From Ruminococcaceae bacterium AM07-15 (GTDB lineage Bacteria > Bacillota > Clostridia > Oscillospirales > Butyricicoccaceae), in NCBI GenBank assembly GCA_003477405.1, contig QUDE01000018.1:1-53268 (forward strand): DNA of 53,268 nt. Direction: 5' to 3'. Below the pieces are notes generated by a model. The model was given only the letters and a program-made list of their open reading frames with translations. It was not told where the DNA came from and ran no database searches. Every line of letters begins with the position of its first letter. The stretch's first letter is position 1. The translations under genes and the position numbers were made by a program. Shown here in pieces: positions 15,175-23,815 of the stretch.

Positions 15175-15996
15175 TTACAGATTACCAGGATAAAGCCCTT
15201 CCAGCACCTGTACGGCGGCGGCCAGGGTGTCGTTGTCGCAGTGGGGCAGGATGCGCCCGGCGATCTCCTGGATGGCCGGGGCGGCGTTTTCCGGGGCAAA
15301 GGACAAAGCGGCACATTCCATCAGTTCCTTGTCGTTCAGGTTGTCCCCCAGGGTGTACAGATGGCCCTTATCGATGCCCTTGATGCGGCACACCGTCTCA
15401 GCGCCGGTGCCCTTGTTGGCCCCCTTGGCCATCACCTCATAAAAATAGGGGGAGGAAAACTGCATGAAATACTCTTCCCCATACTTTTTCTGGGCGTATT
15501 CGGCCACCGGCCCCATTTTCTCCGGCTCACCGGTGAGGTTGAACTTGACCCAGGGCTGGGGGATTTTTTCCAGAGGCCGCTCCACCAGGGGCAGGCGGAT
15601 GGATACGAAGTGCTTTTCGGTGATGGGATTGCTCCTGGCCACAAACTCCCCGTCGGCCAGAAAGACCTCAAAGCCCAGGAAGGGAAAGCGCTCCATCATA
15701 TCCCGGGCAAAGTCCCAGGCCGTCTTTTCTTCCAGGGGCTTTTCCCACACCGGGGCATTTTTTTCAAAATCATAGACCACCGAGCCATTGAACAGCACCG
15801 CCGGGGCGTTGATTTGAAGCTCCGGCATAAAATATTCCATGGCCCGCTTGGCTCTTCCGGTGGCCACGGAGAAAAGGCCCCCCTGCTCCATAAAATACCG
15901 GGCGGCCTCCTGGTTTCCCCGGCTCAGCTGACGCTGGGAATTGAGGAGGGTTCCGTCCATATCGGTGAGAATCATCACCCCATCAAATCGTCCCAT
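15175..15996 (-). CDS. Cof-type HAD-IIB phosphatase
   Basis: 273 residues with all HAD motifs: LTDMDGTLLN (motif I, nucleophile and acid Asp), FSVATGR (motif II), the lysine in KGIDKG, and YTLGDNLNDKEL (motif IV) near the end. The large C2-type cap lies between motifs II and III. These enzymes dephosphorylate sugar phosphates or similar metabolites in the cytosol; the substrate is not predictable. It follows rluD with a 27-bp gap on the same strand and may be in its operon. Confidence 0.92.
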   Translation of the reverse strand: MGRFDGVMILTDMDGTLLNSQRQLSRGNQEAARYFMEQGGLFSVATGRAKRAMEYFMPELQINAPAVLFNGSVVYDFEKNAPVWEKPLEEKTAWDFARDMMERFPFLGFEVFLADGEFVARSNPITEKHFVSIRLPLVERPLEKIPQPWVKFNLTGEPEKMGPVAEYAQKKYGEEYFMQFSSPYFYEVMAKGANKGTGAETVCRIKGIDKGHLYTLGDNLNDKELMECAALSFAPENAAPAIQEIAGRILPHCDNDTLAAAVQVLEGLYPGNL

Positions 15997-16023
15997 GTTC
16001 CCTTCCCCTTTCTGGGATTTTTT

Positions 16024-16953
16024 CTATTCTTCGCTTTCTTTCCGCAGTTTTGCCAGAAAAGCGGCGAAATCCTCGGGCAGCGGACACTCCAGGCGCATTT
16101 CCTCCCCGGTGCGGGGATGGCGGAAGATCAGCCGCCGGGCGTGGAGGCACTGGCCCTGCAGGCCTGATTTGTCCCCCCGGCTGCCATACACCGGGTCTCC
16201 GGCGATGGGATGGCCCAGGGATGCCATATGCACCCGGATCTGGTGGGTGCGGCCGGTTTCCAGGCGGCAGAGCACATGGGTATAGCCCTGGTACCGCCCC
16301 AGCACCCGGTAATGGGTCACGGCCCGCTTGCCATCGGGCACCACCGCCATCTTTTTCCGGTCCTTGGGGCTGCGGCCCAGGGGTTTGTCGATGGTGCCCT
16401 CCTCTTCCCGCAGCCGCCCCAGCACCACCGCCTCATATTCCCGGTGGAGTGAGTGGTCGGAAAGCTGCTCCGACAGATTCCGATGGGCGCTGTCGTTTTT
16501 TGCAACGATCAAAAGGCCGCTGGTGTCCTTGTCGATGCGGTGGACGATGCCGGGGCGCAGTTCCCCGCCGATGCCCGACAGGCTGTCGCCGCAGTGGTGG
16601 AGCAGGGCGTTGACCAGGGTCCCTTCCTCGTTTCCCGCCGCCGGATGGACCACCATGCCCTTTTTCTTGTTGATGACCACCACATCTTCATCCTCATAGA
16701 CGATGTCCAGGGGGATGTCCTCGGGCTGGGCCTGAGCCGGTTTGGGCTGGGGCAAGATCACCTGGAGGATGTCCCCTGCCGCCATTTTGTCCTTTTTACC
16801 CAGGGGTTTGTCCCCTTTGGTCACCATGCCCTCTTCCAGAAGGTGCTGGGCGGCCGAGCGGGACAGCTCCGGCACCATGGCGGCCAGGAACACATCGCAC
16901 CGGCTCCCGGCCATCGTTTCCGGCACGGTGAGGGTGATGCGCCCGTCCATCAT
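16024..16953 (-). CDS. rluD: RluA-family 23S rRNA pseudouridine synthase (RluD-like)
   Basis: 309 residues: an S4 RNA-binding domain (about 15-75; SRSAAQHLLEEGMV), then the RluA catalytic domain with HRIDKDTSGLLIVAK (catalytic Asp) and LETGRTHQIRVHMASLGHPI. It makes pseudouridine in the large-subunit rRNA. The start overlaps the lspA stop by the ATGA arrangement, matching the lspA-ylyB pair of Bacillus. The first or second of two adjacent ATG codons may be used. RluD versus another RluA-type target is inferred from context. Confidence 0.92.
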   Translation of the reverse strand: MMDGRITLTVPETMAGSRCDVFLAAMVPELSRSAAQHLLEEGMVTKGDKPLGKKDKMAAGDILQVILPQPKPAQAQPEDIPLDIVYEDEDVVVINKKKGMVVHPAAGNEEGTLVNALLHHCGDSLSGIGGELRPGIVHRIDKDTSGLLIVAKNDSAHRNLSEQLSDHSLHREYEAVVLGRLREEEGTIDKPLGRSPKDRKKMAVVPDGKRAVTHYRVLGRYQGYTHVLCRLETGRTHQIRVHMASLGHPIAGDPVYGSRGDKSGLQGQCLHARRLIFRHPRTGEEMRLECPLPEDFAAFLAKLRKESEE

Positions 16954-17414
16954 TCCTTCCCTCCCAGGGTTTTGCCCTCCAGGAAGAGGAAATAGATCAC
17001 CAGCATCACGCCGCCCACGGTGATGAAGATATCGGCCACATTGAAGATGGCGAAGCGGATGAAGCGCACCTCGAACATATCCACCACATAGCCCCGCAGC
17101 ACCCGGTCGATGCCGTTGCCCAGGGCGCCGCCGATGACGAAGGCCGCGGCGATTTTACCCCAAAGGCCCACGATGTAGCCTTTTTTCAGCAAAAGGAGCA
17201 TGAGCAGGATCATCACCACGGTCATGCCCACGAAAAACAGCCGTTTGCCCTCCAGGATGCTGAAGGCTGCGCCCTGGTTTTCCGCATAGGTCAGGCTGAA
17301 GATGCCGGGCAGCACATCCCAGGAGCCCCCCGGCCCCAGGGCTTTGATAGCCCACCATTTCACCAGCTGATCTCCGGCCACAATGGCCGCTACCAAAATA
17401 CCATATAAAATCAT
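16950..17414 (-). CDS. lspA: Signal peptidase II (prolipoprotein signal peptidase)
   Basis: 154 residues from the ATG at 17414 (MILYGILVAAIVAGDQLVKW) with GGAGG five bases upstream; the open frame continues 74 codons upstream but only through repeat DNA. Four membrane helices, and the two catalytic aspartates in GYVVDMF and FNVADIF. It cleaves the signal peptide of lipoproteins after lipidation, serving the DUF4358 lipoprotein among others. Translationally coupled to rluD. Confidence 0.95.
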   Translation of the reverse strand: MILYGILVAAIVAGDQLVKWWAIKALGPGGSWDVLPGIFSLTYAENQGAAFSILEGKRLFFVGMTVVMILLMLLLLKKGYIVGLWGKIAAAFVIGGALGNGIDRVLRGYVVDMFEVRFIRFAIFNVADIFITVGGVMLVIYFLFLEGKTLGGKE

Positions 17415-17657
17415 ACATTCCTCCGTGCAGCGGAGTGGCTCCGCTCCCATACTATGCGGTGCAGTGGCTGCACTCCCGTGTTGTGGGGCACGGACTGCAG
17501 TGCTGTAACAGCCTTCTTCCATGCCCCACGGCGTAGGTTGTTGCGGTTTCTTCATTGATAGGACTATCATGCACATACCCCAGCTGAGCAGCGTGATGGG
17601 AGCCGTCTCCCACCTCTCAGCCCGGCGCTGCGACATACGACGGCACAGGCACTGTGC
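17415..17657. repeat. Palindromic repeat mosaic between aldolase and lspA
   Basis: It holds GCACAG-GCA-CTGTGC (17643-17657), whose last base meets the aldolase stop codon. The sequence TGTAACAGCCTT and a block CATACG.CGG are shared with 18285-18435. No credible gene of its own. Confidence 0.7.
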
Positions 17658-18268
17658 TACCAGGTAGAGGTGCGCCGTTTCTTTCCTTTGGGCATCCCAT
17701 TGCGGCGCACATCACAGGCAAAGTGCATGGCGCAGGAAAGCTCAGCGGCACAGGCCGCATCCATGGCCTGCCACAGATCCTTGCCCATGGCCACAAGACC
17801 ATGATTTTTCAGCAGCGCCACCTGGTTACATTGACCCATGGCGGCCACGGCCCCCTCCCCCACCTGCGGCGTTCCCGCCGTGGCAAAGGGTGCGCACTGC
17901 ACCGGCCGGGCGCAGTAGCGGCCCAATTCCTGGTGCAGCAGGGGCACTTCGGTCCCCTTGGCCGCCATCATGCAGGCATAGAGACTGTGAGTGTGCACCA
18001 CCGCCCCGATCCAGGGAAAGGCCCGGTACAGCGCAGCATGAAGCCGCCACTCACTGGATGGGGGCAGCCCTTCCAGCACATTCCCCTGGAGATCCATCAC
18101 CGTCACATCCTGGGGACGGATCAGGGCATAGGGCACGCTGCTGGGCTTGATAACCATATATTCCCCCGCCCGGGCGCTCACATTCCCACCGGTGTGCAGG
18201 GTCAGTCCCTGGCGCAGCATCTCGTTTCCGTAAAACACCACCTGCTCCCGCAGCTCTTCCAGCATCAT
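17657..18268 (-). CDS. Class II aldolase/adducin family protein
   Basis: 203 residues: LHTGGNVSAR (phosphate-binding start), KPSSVPY, the metal histidines in VVHTHSLYA, and LLKNHGLVAMG with the third histidine. The family holds fuculose- and rhamnulose-phosphate aldolases and related decarboxylases; the substrate is unknown. It sits between ileS and lspA, which are neighbours in many Firmicutes, and is flanked on both sides by the same repeat mosaic. This suggests it arrived with, or was bracketed by, repeats. The stop codon lies at the repeat edge. Confidence 0.9.
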   Translation of the reverse strand: MMLEELREQVVFYGNEMLRQGLTLHTGGNVSARAGEYMVIKPSSVPYALIRPQDVTVMDLQGNVLEGLPPSSEWRLHAALYRAFPWIGAVVHTHSLYACMMAAKGTEVPLLHQELGRYCARPVQCAPFATAGTPQVGEGAVAAMGQCNQVALLKNHGLVAMGKDLWQAMDAACAAELSCAMHFACDVRRNGMPKGKKRRTSTW

Positions 18269-18282
18269 TCCTTCTCCCTCCT

Positions 18283-18434
18283 GCCCAGTGCCTGGGCTGT
18301 CGTGTTATGCGGTGCGAAATCTTGTGCTGTAACAGCCTTTTCTTTCACCGCATGGCTCAGCACTGCGGCATACGGCCGTGGCGGAGGCACTCCGCCGGGC
18401 GCGGCAGCGCAGTTTGGCCGTCCGGACACCGGAC
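18283..18434. repeat. Palindromic repeat mosaic between ileS and aldolase
   Basis: GCCCAG-TGC-CTGGGC (18283-18297), GGCGGAG-GCA-CTCCGCC (18380-18396), GCGC-GGCA-GCGC (18399-18410) and GTCCGG-ACA-CCGGAC (18420-18434; minus-strand loop TGT). Confidence 0.8.
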
Positions 18435-18446
18435 ACTTGCAAAAAT

Positions 18447-18476
18447 TCGAAAAAGTGGCTTTTGCCACTTTTTCGA
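18447..18476 (-). terminator. Terminator behind ileS
   Basis: TCGAAAAAGTGGC (18447-18459) pairs perfectly with GCCACTTTTTCGA around a TTTT loop (AAAA when read leftwards). Another T-run follows on the minus strand. Confidence 0.85.
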
Positions 18477-18546
18477 TACGCGCAGGGCGGCAGCCCATGG
18501 GGCCGCCGCCCTTGTTTTTGCTATAATCTAGGCTTTGAAAACCGGA

Positions 18547-21363
18547 TCAAAGACCCATTTTGCTGACCACCTGAGCGCAGCGGGGGCACAGAGTGGGATG
18601 GGCTGCATCCTGGCCTACGGCGCCGTCATGCTTCCAGCAGCGCTCGCACTTCTCACCGGCGGCCTCTTCCACCAGCACCCGAACGCCTTCCACTGTTGTT
18701 TCGGCGGCGGTGTCATACAGCCCGGCGTCCTCCTTCACCTCCACCTGGGAGACGATGAACAGATCGGCCCACTGATTTTCGAAGGCCTGACGCACTTCTT
18801 CCAGAGCGGTATCCTGCACCGGTGTCTTTGTCACCAGAGTCACCTTGGCTTCCAGGCTCTTGCCGATCTTCTTCTGGGCCCGGGCACTTTCCAGAGCGGC
18901 GTTGACGCCGTCCCGCAGGGTTTCCAGAGCGTCCCACTTCTGCATCTCCTCTTCCGGCAGAGCGTACTGCATGAAGGGCTCGTTCATCACATTGAGCACC
19001 ACATTCCGCCCGTCGTCCTCATTTTTGTGGGGCATGGCCTGCCAGATCTCGTCGCAGGTGAAGCACAGGATGGGCGCAAAGAGCTTTGTGATGGTGTCCA
19101 GGATCAGATACAGGGCCGTCTGAGCCGAACGGCGAAGCAGGCCGTCCTTCTCTTCGCAGTACAGCCGGTCCTTGATGATGTCCAGATAGAAGCTGGACAG
19201 ATCCACCACACAGAAATCGTTGATGGCGTGGGACACCACATGGAATTCATATTCGTCATAGGCCGCCTTGCACCGCTCCATCAGCTGGTTCAGACGGGTG
19301 ATGGCCCACTTGTCCAGGGGCAGCATCTCCTGGGGAGCTACCAGGTGGTTGGGATCAAAGCCCGCCAGATTTCCCAGGCAATACCGGGCGGTGTTGCGGA
19401 ACTTCAGATAGTTCTGGCTCAGCTGCTTGAAGATGTTGTCCGAGCAGCGCACATCCACATGGTAATCGGCAGAGCCGGCCCACAGACGCAGCAGATCGGC
19501 GCCGTATTTCTGGAAGATCTCCGCCGGGTCCACGCCGTTGCCCAGGGATTTGTGCATGGCCTTGCCTTCTCCGTCCACGGTCCAGCCATGGGTGACGCAC
19601 TCCTTGAAGGGTGCGCCCTCGCCCAGCGCGCCCACAGCGGTGAGCAGGCTGGACTGGAACCAACCCCGGTACTGATCCAGGCCCTCCAGGTACATATCCG
19701 CAGGCCAGAAGCCCTGGTCCCGCTTCATGGACGCATAGTGGGTGGAGCCGGAATCGAACCAGCCGTCCAGGGTGTCCATTTCCTTTTCAAAGCCGTGGCT
19801 CTTTCCGCAGTGGGGGCAGACGAAGCCCTCCGGCAGAATGTCATGGGCTTCCATCTCATACCAGGCGTTGGAGCCTTTCTTTTCGAACAGGGCGCTGACG
19901 GCCTGGGTGGTTTCGGGGGTGCAGATGGGCTTTCCGCATTCCTTGCAATAGAACACCGGAATGGGCAGGCCCCAGCGGCGCTGACGGGAGATGCACCAGT
20001 CGGCCCGCTCGCGGATCATGGAGATCATGCGCTCCTTGCCCCAGCCGGGAATCCAGCGCACATTGTCGCAGGCGGCCACGGCCTCGTCCTTGAAGGCCTC
20101 CACCGAGCAGAACCACTGGGGAGTGGCTCTAAAGATGATGGGGTTTTTGCACCGCCAGCAGTGGGGATAGGAGTGGACGATGTCCTCCTGGGCGAAGAGC
20201 ATGCCGCTCTCCTTCATATCGGCCAGGATGACGGGATTACTCTCTTCGGTCTTCATGCCGGCATATTTTCCGGCGTAATCGGTGTGGCGGCCCTGGTCGT
20301 CCACCGGCACCACCATCTCCATGCCGTAGCGGCGGCAGGTCTGGTAGTCGTCGGCGCCGAAGCCGGGGGCGGTGTGCACGCAGCCGGTACCGGAATCCAT
20401 GGTGACATAGTCGGCCAGCAGCAGCCGGGAAGTCTTGGGCAGGAAGGGATGCTTGGCCAGCATATTCTCAAAGAAGGCACCTTCGTGGCGTTCGATGATC
20501 TCATAGGAATCAAAGCCGCCCAGGCCCATCACCTTTTCGGCCAGGGCCTCGGCCATCACATAGATCTCCCCGTTGGGAGCCTTTGCCAGCACATAGCTCT
20601 CCCGGGGATGCATGGCGATGGCCAGGTTGCCCGGCAGGGTCCAGATGGTGGTGGTCCAGATGACGAAATAGAGCTTGTCTTTGTCGATATGGCTCAGTTT
20701 GCCCAGGTCGTCCTCCATGGGGAACTTCACATACACCGTGGTACAGGGATCGTCCTGGTATTCGATTTCGGCTTCGGCCAGGGCGGTCTCGTCGTGGGGG
20801 CACCAGTACACCGGCTTGAGGCCCTTGTAGATATAGCCCTTTTCATACATCTTGCCGAAGATCTTCACTTCTTCCGCTTCGAATTCCGGGGCCATGGTCT
20901 TGTAGGGATGCTCCCAGTCTCCCAGCACGCCCATGCGCTGGAAGCCCTTCATCTGCACATCGATATAGTGCTGGGCAAATTCCTGGCAGGCCGAGCGGAA
21001 CTGGGGGATGCTCATTTCCTTCCGGTTCAGCTTGTTCTGCTTGATGATGGCCGACTCAATGGGCATACCGTGGTTGTCCCAGCCGGGCACATAGGGGGTG
21101 TAATAGCCCCGCATGGCATAGAGTCTTGTGATAAAGTCCTTGATGGATTTGTTCAGGGCGTGGCCCATGTGCAGTCCGCCGTTCGAAAACGGAGGGCCGT
21201 CGTGGAGGGCAAAGCGGGGCTTACCCTCGTTCTTTTTCAGCATCTCGTTGTAAAGATCCATCTTGTCCCAGTTTTCCAGCATACCGGGCTCCCGCTTGGG
21301 CAAACCGGCCCGCATGGGAAATTCCGTTTGGGGCAGGTTCAGCGTTTCGTTGTAATCGGCCAT
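18547..21363 (-). CDS. ileS: Isoleucine-tRNA ligase
   Basis: 938 residues, the usual length of bacterial IleRS. GGLHMGHALNK is the HIGH motif; GDWEHPYKTM and the editing-domain GFGADDYQ are present. The KMSKS position reads GKAMHKSLGN, a divergent form. The C-terminus has a zinc site (CERCW ... CPRC). It charges tRNA-Ile and edits valine. It lies downstream of divIVA as in Bacillus; no T-box is seen in the 52-bp gap, so control comes from upstream in the operon. Confidence 0.97.
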   Translation of the reverse strand: MADYNETLNLPQTEFPMRAGLPKREPGMLENWDKMDLYNEMLKKNEGKPRFALHDGPPFSNGGLHMGHALNKSIKDFITRLYAMRGYYTPYVPGWDNHGMPIESAIIKQNKLNRKEMSIPQFRSACQEFAQHYIDVQMKGFQRMGVLGDWEHPYKTMAPEFEAEEVKIFGKMYEKGYIYKGLKPVYWCPHDETALAEAEIEYQDDPCTTVYVKFPMEDDLGKLSHIDKDKLYFVIWTTTIWTLPGNLAIAMHPRESYVLAKAPNGEIYVMAEALAEKVMGLGGFDSYEIIERHEGAFFENMLAKHPFLPKTSRLLLADYVTMDSGTGCVHTAPGFGADDYQTCRRYGMEMVVPVDDQGRHTDYAGKYAGMKTEESNPVILADMKESGMLFAQEDIVHSYPHCWRCKNPIIFRATPQWFCSVEAFKDEAVAACDNVRWIPGWGKERMISMIRERADWCISRQRRWGLPIPVFYCKECGKPICTPETTQAVSALFEKKGSNAWYEMEAHDILPEGFVCPHCGKSHGFEKEMDTLDGWFDSGSTHYASMKRDQGFWPADMYLEGLDQYRGWFQSSLLTAVGALGEGAPFKECVTHGWTVDGEGKAMHKSLGNGVDPAEIFQKYGADLLRLWAGSADYHVDVRCSDNIFKQLSQNYLKFRNTARYCLGNLAGFDPNHLVAPQEMLPLDKWAITRLNQLMERCKAAYDEYEFHVVSHAINDFCVVDLSSFYLDIIKDRLYCEEKDGLLRRSAQTALYLILDTITKLFAPILCFTCDEIWQAMPHKNEDDGRNVVLNVMNEPFMQYALPEEEMQKWDALETLRDGVNAALESARAQKKIGKSLEAKVTLVTKTPVQDTALEEVRQAFENQWADLFIVSQVEVKEDAGLYDTAAETTVEGVRVLVEEAAGEKCERCWKHDGAVGQDAAHPTLCPRCAQVVSKMGL

Positions 21364-21415
21364 TGGTACAGTACCTCTCTATATTTTTCTAATTTTGTTT
21401 TGTCTGGTTTCTCTT

Positions 21416-22228
21416 TCAGCCCTTCAGCTCCTCATCGGGCTGATAATCCTTGCCGAACTTCAGGTTTTCAAACTTGAAGCGGGCGGTGTCCTCCAAAGAG
21501 GGGGCCTCCTGCTTTTGTTCTGTGGGGGTGGGGGCGTCCTTCTGGCCCAGGGAGGCCTGGAGGGCTTCCTCGGCGGCCTGCTGGGCCGCCTGGACCCGCT
21601 CAAAGACCCGGGTTTCCAGCATGGGGTCCACCGCATCCTGCTTTTCCGGCTTCTCCCCTTCTTCCGCCGCAGCGGCGGGGGCCGAAGGCGCCGTGGGCAC
21701 GGCGACGGCGGGGGCCGCAGGAGGCGCCACGCTGCCTGCTTCGGGAGCGGAGTCGGCGATCATCTGGATGGCGGTGATGCTCTTTTGCAGCAGCTCGATC
21801 ACCGTCTGGGAATAGGCGGCCGAGACCTCCCGGGCCTGACGCAGCCGCTCCTCTTCCTCATGGATGGCCTGCTGCATTCCGGCCACCCGGCCTTCGGCCT
21901 CTGCATGGGCGGCTTCCAGGATGTTTTCGGCCTCCCGGCGGGCATTGTCCAGCACCTGCTGGCTTTCGGCCTGGGTCTTCTGGATCAGCTCCCGGGCGGT
22001 GACCTGGGCGGAATAGAGGGCCTTGCGCATTTCCTCGTCCACGCTGCGGTATTCCTCGATCTTGTCCACCAGCACCTTCATTTTGTTTTTCAGGCTCATG
22101 TTCTCCTTATAAAGGGCGGTATAATCGGGGATGAGCACATCCAGAAACTCATCGATGCCCGCCATGTCGTAACCGCCGAACACGGCCTTTTCGAATTTTT
22201 TATTTTGCAGCTCCTGAGGGGAGATCAT
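21416..22228 (-). CDS. divIVA: DivIVA-domain cell division/polarity protein
   Basis: 270 residues. The N-terminal DivIVA domain (1-60; ISPQELQNKKFEKAVFGGYD, then DEFLDVL) is followed by a long coiled coil (about 50-165, rich in Glu/Gln/Ala). After it come an Ala/Pro/Val-rich linker (about 180-205) and a short conserved-looking tail (FKFENLKFG). DivIVA binds curved membrane at poles and septa. It lies between yggT and ileS; ylmH, which usually sits here, is absent. Confidence 0.93.
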   Translation of the reverse strand: MISPQELQNKKFEKAVFGGYDMAGIDEFLDVLIPDYTALYKENMSLKNKMKVLVDKIEEYRSVDEEMRKALYSAQVTARELIQKTQAESQQVLDNARREAENILEAAHAEAEGRVAGMQQAIHEEEERLRQAREVSAAYSQTVIELLQKSITAIQMIADSAPEAGSVAPPAAPAVAVPTAPSAPAAAAEEGEKPEKQDAVDPMLETRVFERVQAAQQAAEEALQASLGQKDAPTPTEQKQEAPSLEDTARFKFENLKFGKDYQPDEELKG

Positions 22229-22359
22229 ATCGGTTTACACCCACCTTTTTTCTCTGTATGGCATTCCAGGCGGCGCCGGGGAAAGGCCCAAACACCGCGG
22301 CCCCAAGAAGGCCCTGGGCCCTCTTGGGGTGAATGTACTGTTTTCCCGTTTTCCCCGGA

Positions 22360-22626
22360 TTACAGCATACTTTCCAGCATGATCAGGACCATATAGGCCA
22401 GAAGAAAGCTGATGTCCAGGGGGAAGCCCCGCAGCGCGGGGATGCGGCTGAGCAGGGCCCGGAAGGGCATGATGATGGGCTCGGTGAAGAACACCAGGGC
22501 CTGGTGCAGCCGTCCGCCCTGGGTCTGGGGGAACCAGCTCATCACAGCCCGCACCAGCATCATCAGCTCCAGCACGGAGATCAGGCTCACGGCCACGGAG
22601 CGAAAGATATAATAGATATAGGTCAA
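22360..22626 (-). CDS. YggT family membrane protein
   Basis: 88 residues with two hydrophobic stretches and the YggT signatures SWFPQTQGG and LVFFTEPIIMPFRALLSRI. It is the counterpart of ylmG, next to sepF, and is thought to act in division or envelope organisation; the biochemical role is unknown. The gap of 131 bp to divIVA holds no gene; ylmH is missing there. Confidence 0.9.
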   Translation of the reverse strand: MTYIYYIFRSVAVSLISVLELMMLVRAVMSWFPQTQGGRLHQALVFFTEPIIMPFRALLSRIPALRGFPLDISFLLAYMVLIMLESML

Positions 22627-22639
22627 AAAGCGCCTCCCA

Positions 22640-23095
22640 TCAGATATAAAGGCCGTTGTTTTCCAGCTCGTCGATCAGATCCCCCAGGATGTCCACATTA
22701 TAGGGGGTGATGATATAGGTGCTGGCGGCCACCTTCTTGATCTTGCCGTCCAGGGCGTAGGTGACGCCGCTGAGGAAGTCCACCAGCCGGCGGGCCGGCT
22801 CCTTGGCGGTGTCCTCCAGATTGAGCACCACCGTGCGCCGCTGACGAAGGTTGTCGGCGATCTCGGCGGCATTCTCGAATTTTTCCGGCTTGACCAGCAC
22901 CACCGAAAGCTGGGTGGTGGTATTGATATTGACGACCTTGTTATTCCGGCGGGCGGCCCGTTCGGCCCGGTCGTTATCCGGCTCGGGGCGGGACGGTGCG
23001 GGGGTGGGAGCGACGAACTCTTCTTCCTCCAGCTCTTCTTCGTCCTCGTCCTCATCCCCTCTGGCCCAATGCTTCAGGTCATCGATAAAACTCAT
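22640..23095 (-). CDS. sepF: Cell division protein SepF
   Basis: 151 residues: N-terminal amphipathic membrane anchor (MSFIDDLKHWARG), a charged linker with runs of Asp/Glu, and the C-terminal SepF domain (about 65-150) with VVLVKPEKFENAAEIADNL and VDFLSGVTYALDG. SepF bundles FtsZ filaments and ties them to the membrane. The start overlaps the yggS stop. A second, shorter SepF is encoded at 35413-35826. Confidence 0.94.
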   Translation of the reverse strand: MSFIDDLKHWARGDEDEDEEELEEEEFVAPTPAPSRPEPDNDRAERAARRNNKVVNINTTTQLSVVLVKPEKFENAAEIADNLRQRRTVVLNLEDTAKEPARRLVDFLSGVTYALDGKIKKVAASTYIITPYNVDILGDLIDELENNGLYI

Positions 23096-23814
23096 GGCGT
23101 TTCCTCCTTATAGATCCGGGGGCCGTAGATTCCGGTGCCGATGCGCACCAGGGTTGCGCCCTCCAGGATTGCGTCAACATAATCGTGGGTCATACCCATG
23201 GACAGGCAGTCCATATGGACATTATCGTATCTTTTGGACTTTATGTCAACGAAAAGTTGGCGCAAAGCGGAAAAATAGGGGCGGTTCTGCCCTTCTTTGG
23301 CAGAAATGGGGGGAATTGCCATCAGTCCCCGCACCCGGATATGGGGAAGCTGACAGATATTTTCCAGAAGCCGGGGCAGCTCTTCGGGGAAAACGCCGCT
23401 TTTGCTTTCCTCCCGGCCGATGTTCACTTCCAGCAGAATGTCCTGGCACAGGCCCTTCTTCCCGGCCTCCTTGGAGATGACCTGCCCCAGCTCCAAAGAA
23501 TCCACCGAATGGATGAGCCGCGCTCTTCCCACGGTGTATTTTACCTTGTTTTTCTGCAAATGGCCGATCATGTCCACCTGCTTGCCGCCGTAGGCCCCGG
23601 CGTCAAACTTAGATGCCAGTTCCTGCACCCGGTTTTCTCCAAAGAGATCGATGGGCAAGGCGGCCGACAGCGCCACGATCTCTGCACTCTGGGTTTTGCT
23701 GGCCGCCAGAAGGGTGATTTCCTCCGGCGCTCTCCCGGCTTGACCTGCAGCCTCTTCCATCTGCTGGCGGATCAGATGCACCCGCTCTTCCATCTTCTTG
23801 CGCATTTCTTCCAT
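23092..23814 (-). CDS. YggS family PLP-homeostasis protein
   Basis: 240 residues, single-domain fold of alanine racemase type. The PLP lysine is in LLAASKTQ; FGENRVQE and IGHLQKNK follow, then SVDSLELG, MGMTHDY and VRIGTGIYG, all family signatures. It binds pyridoxal phosphate and balances vitamin B6 pools; no catalysis is known. It is the ylmE counterpart and leads into sepF. Confidence 0.95.
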   Translation of the reverse strand: MEEMRKKMEERVHLIRQQMEEAAGQAGRAPEEITLLAASKTQSAEIVALSAALPIDLFGENRVQELASKFDAGAYGGKQVDMIGHLQKNKVKYTVGRARLIHSVDSLELGQVISKEAGKKGLCQDILLEVNIGREESKSGVFPEELPRLLENICQLPHIRVRGLMAIPPISAKEGQNRPYFSALRQLFVDIKSKRYDNVHMDCLSMGMTHDYVDAILEGATLVRIGTGIYGPRIYKEETP

Positions 23815-23815
23815 G

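Noticed and set aside
17415..17636. 74-codon N-terminal extension of lspA
   Set aside because: It runs through repeat DNA; the ATG at 17414 has GGAGG and gives a normal-length enzyme.
18535..21477. Open frame of 980 codons on the plus strand
   Set aside because: It lies fully antisense to ileS, is His/Gly/Val-rich as expected from high-GC antisense frames, and has no ribosome binding site or family.
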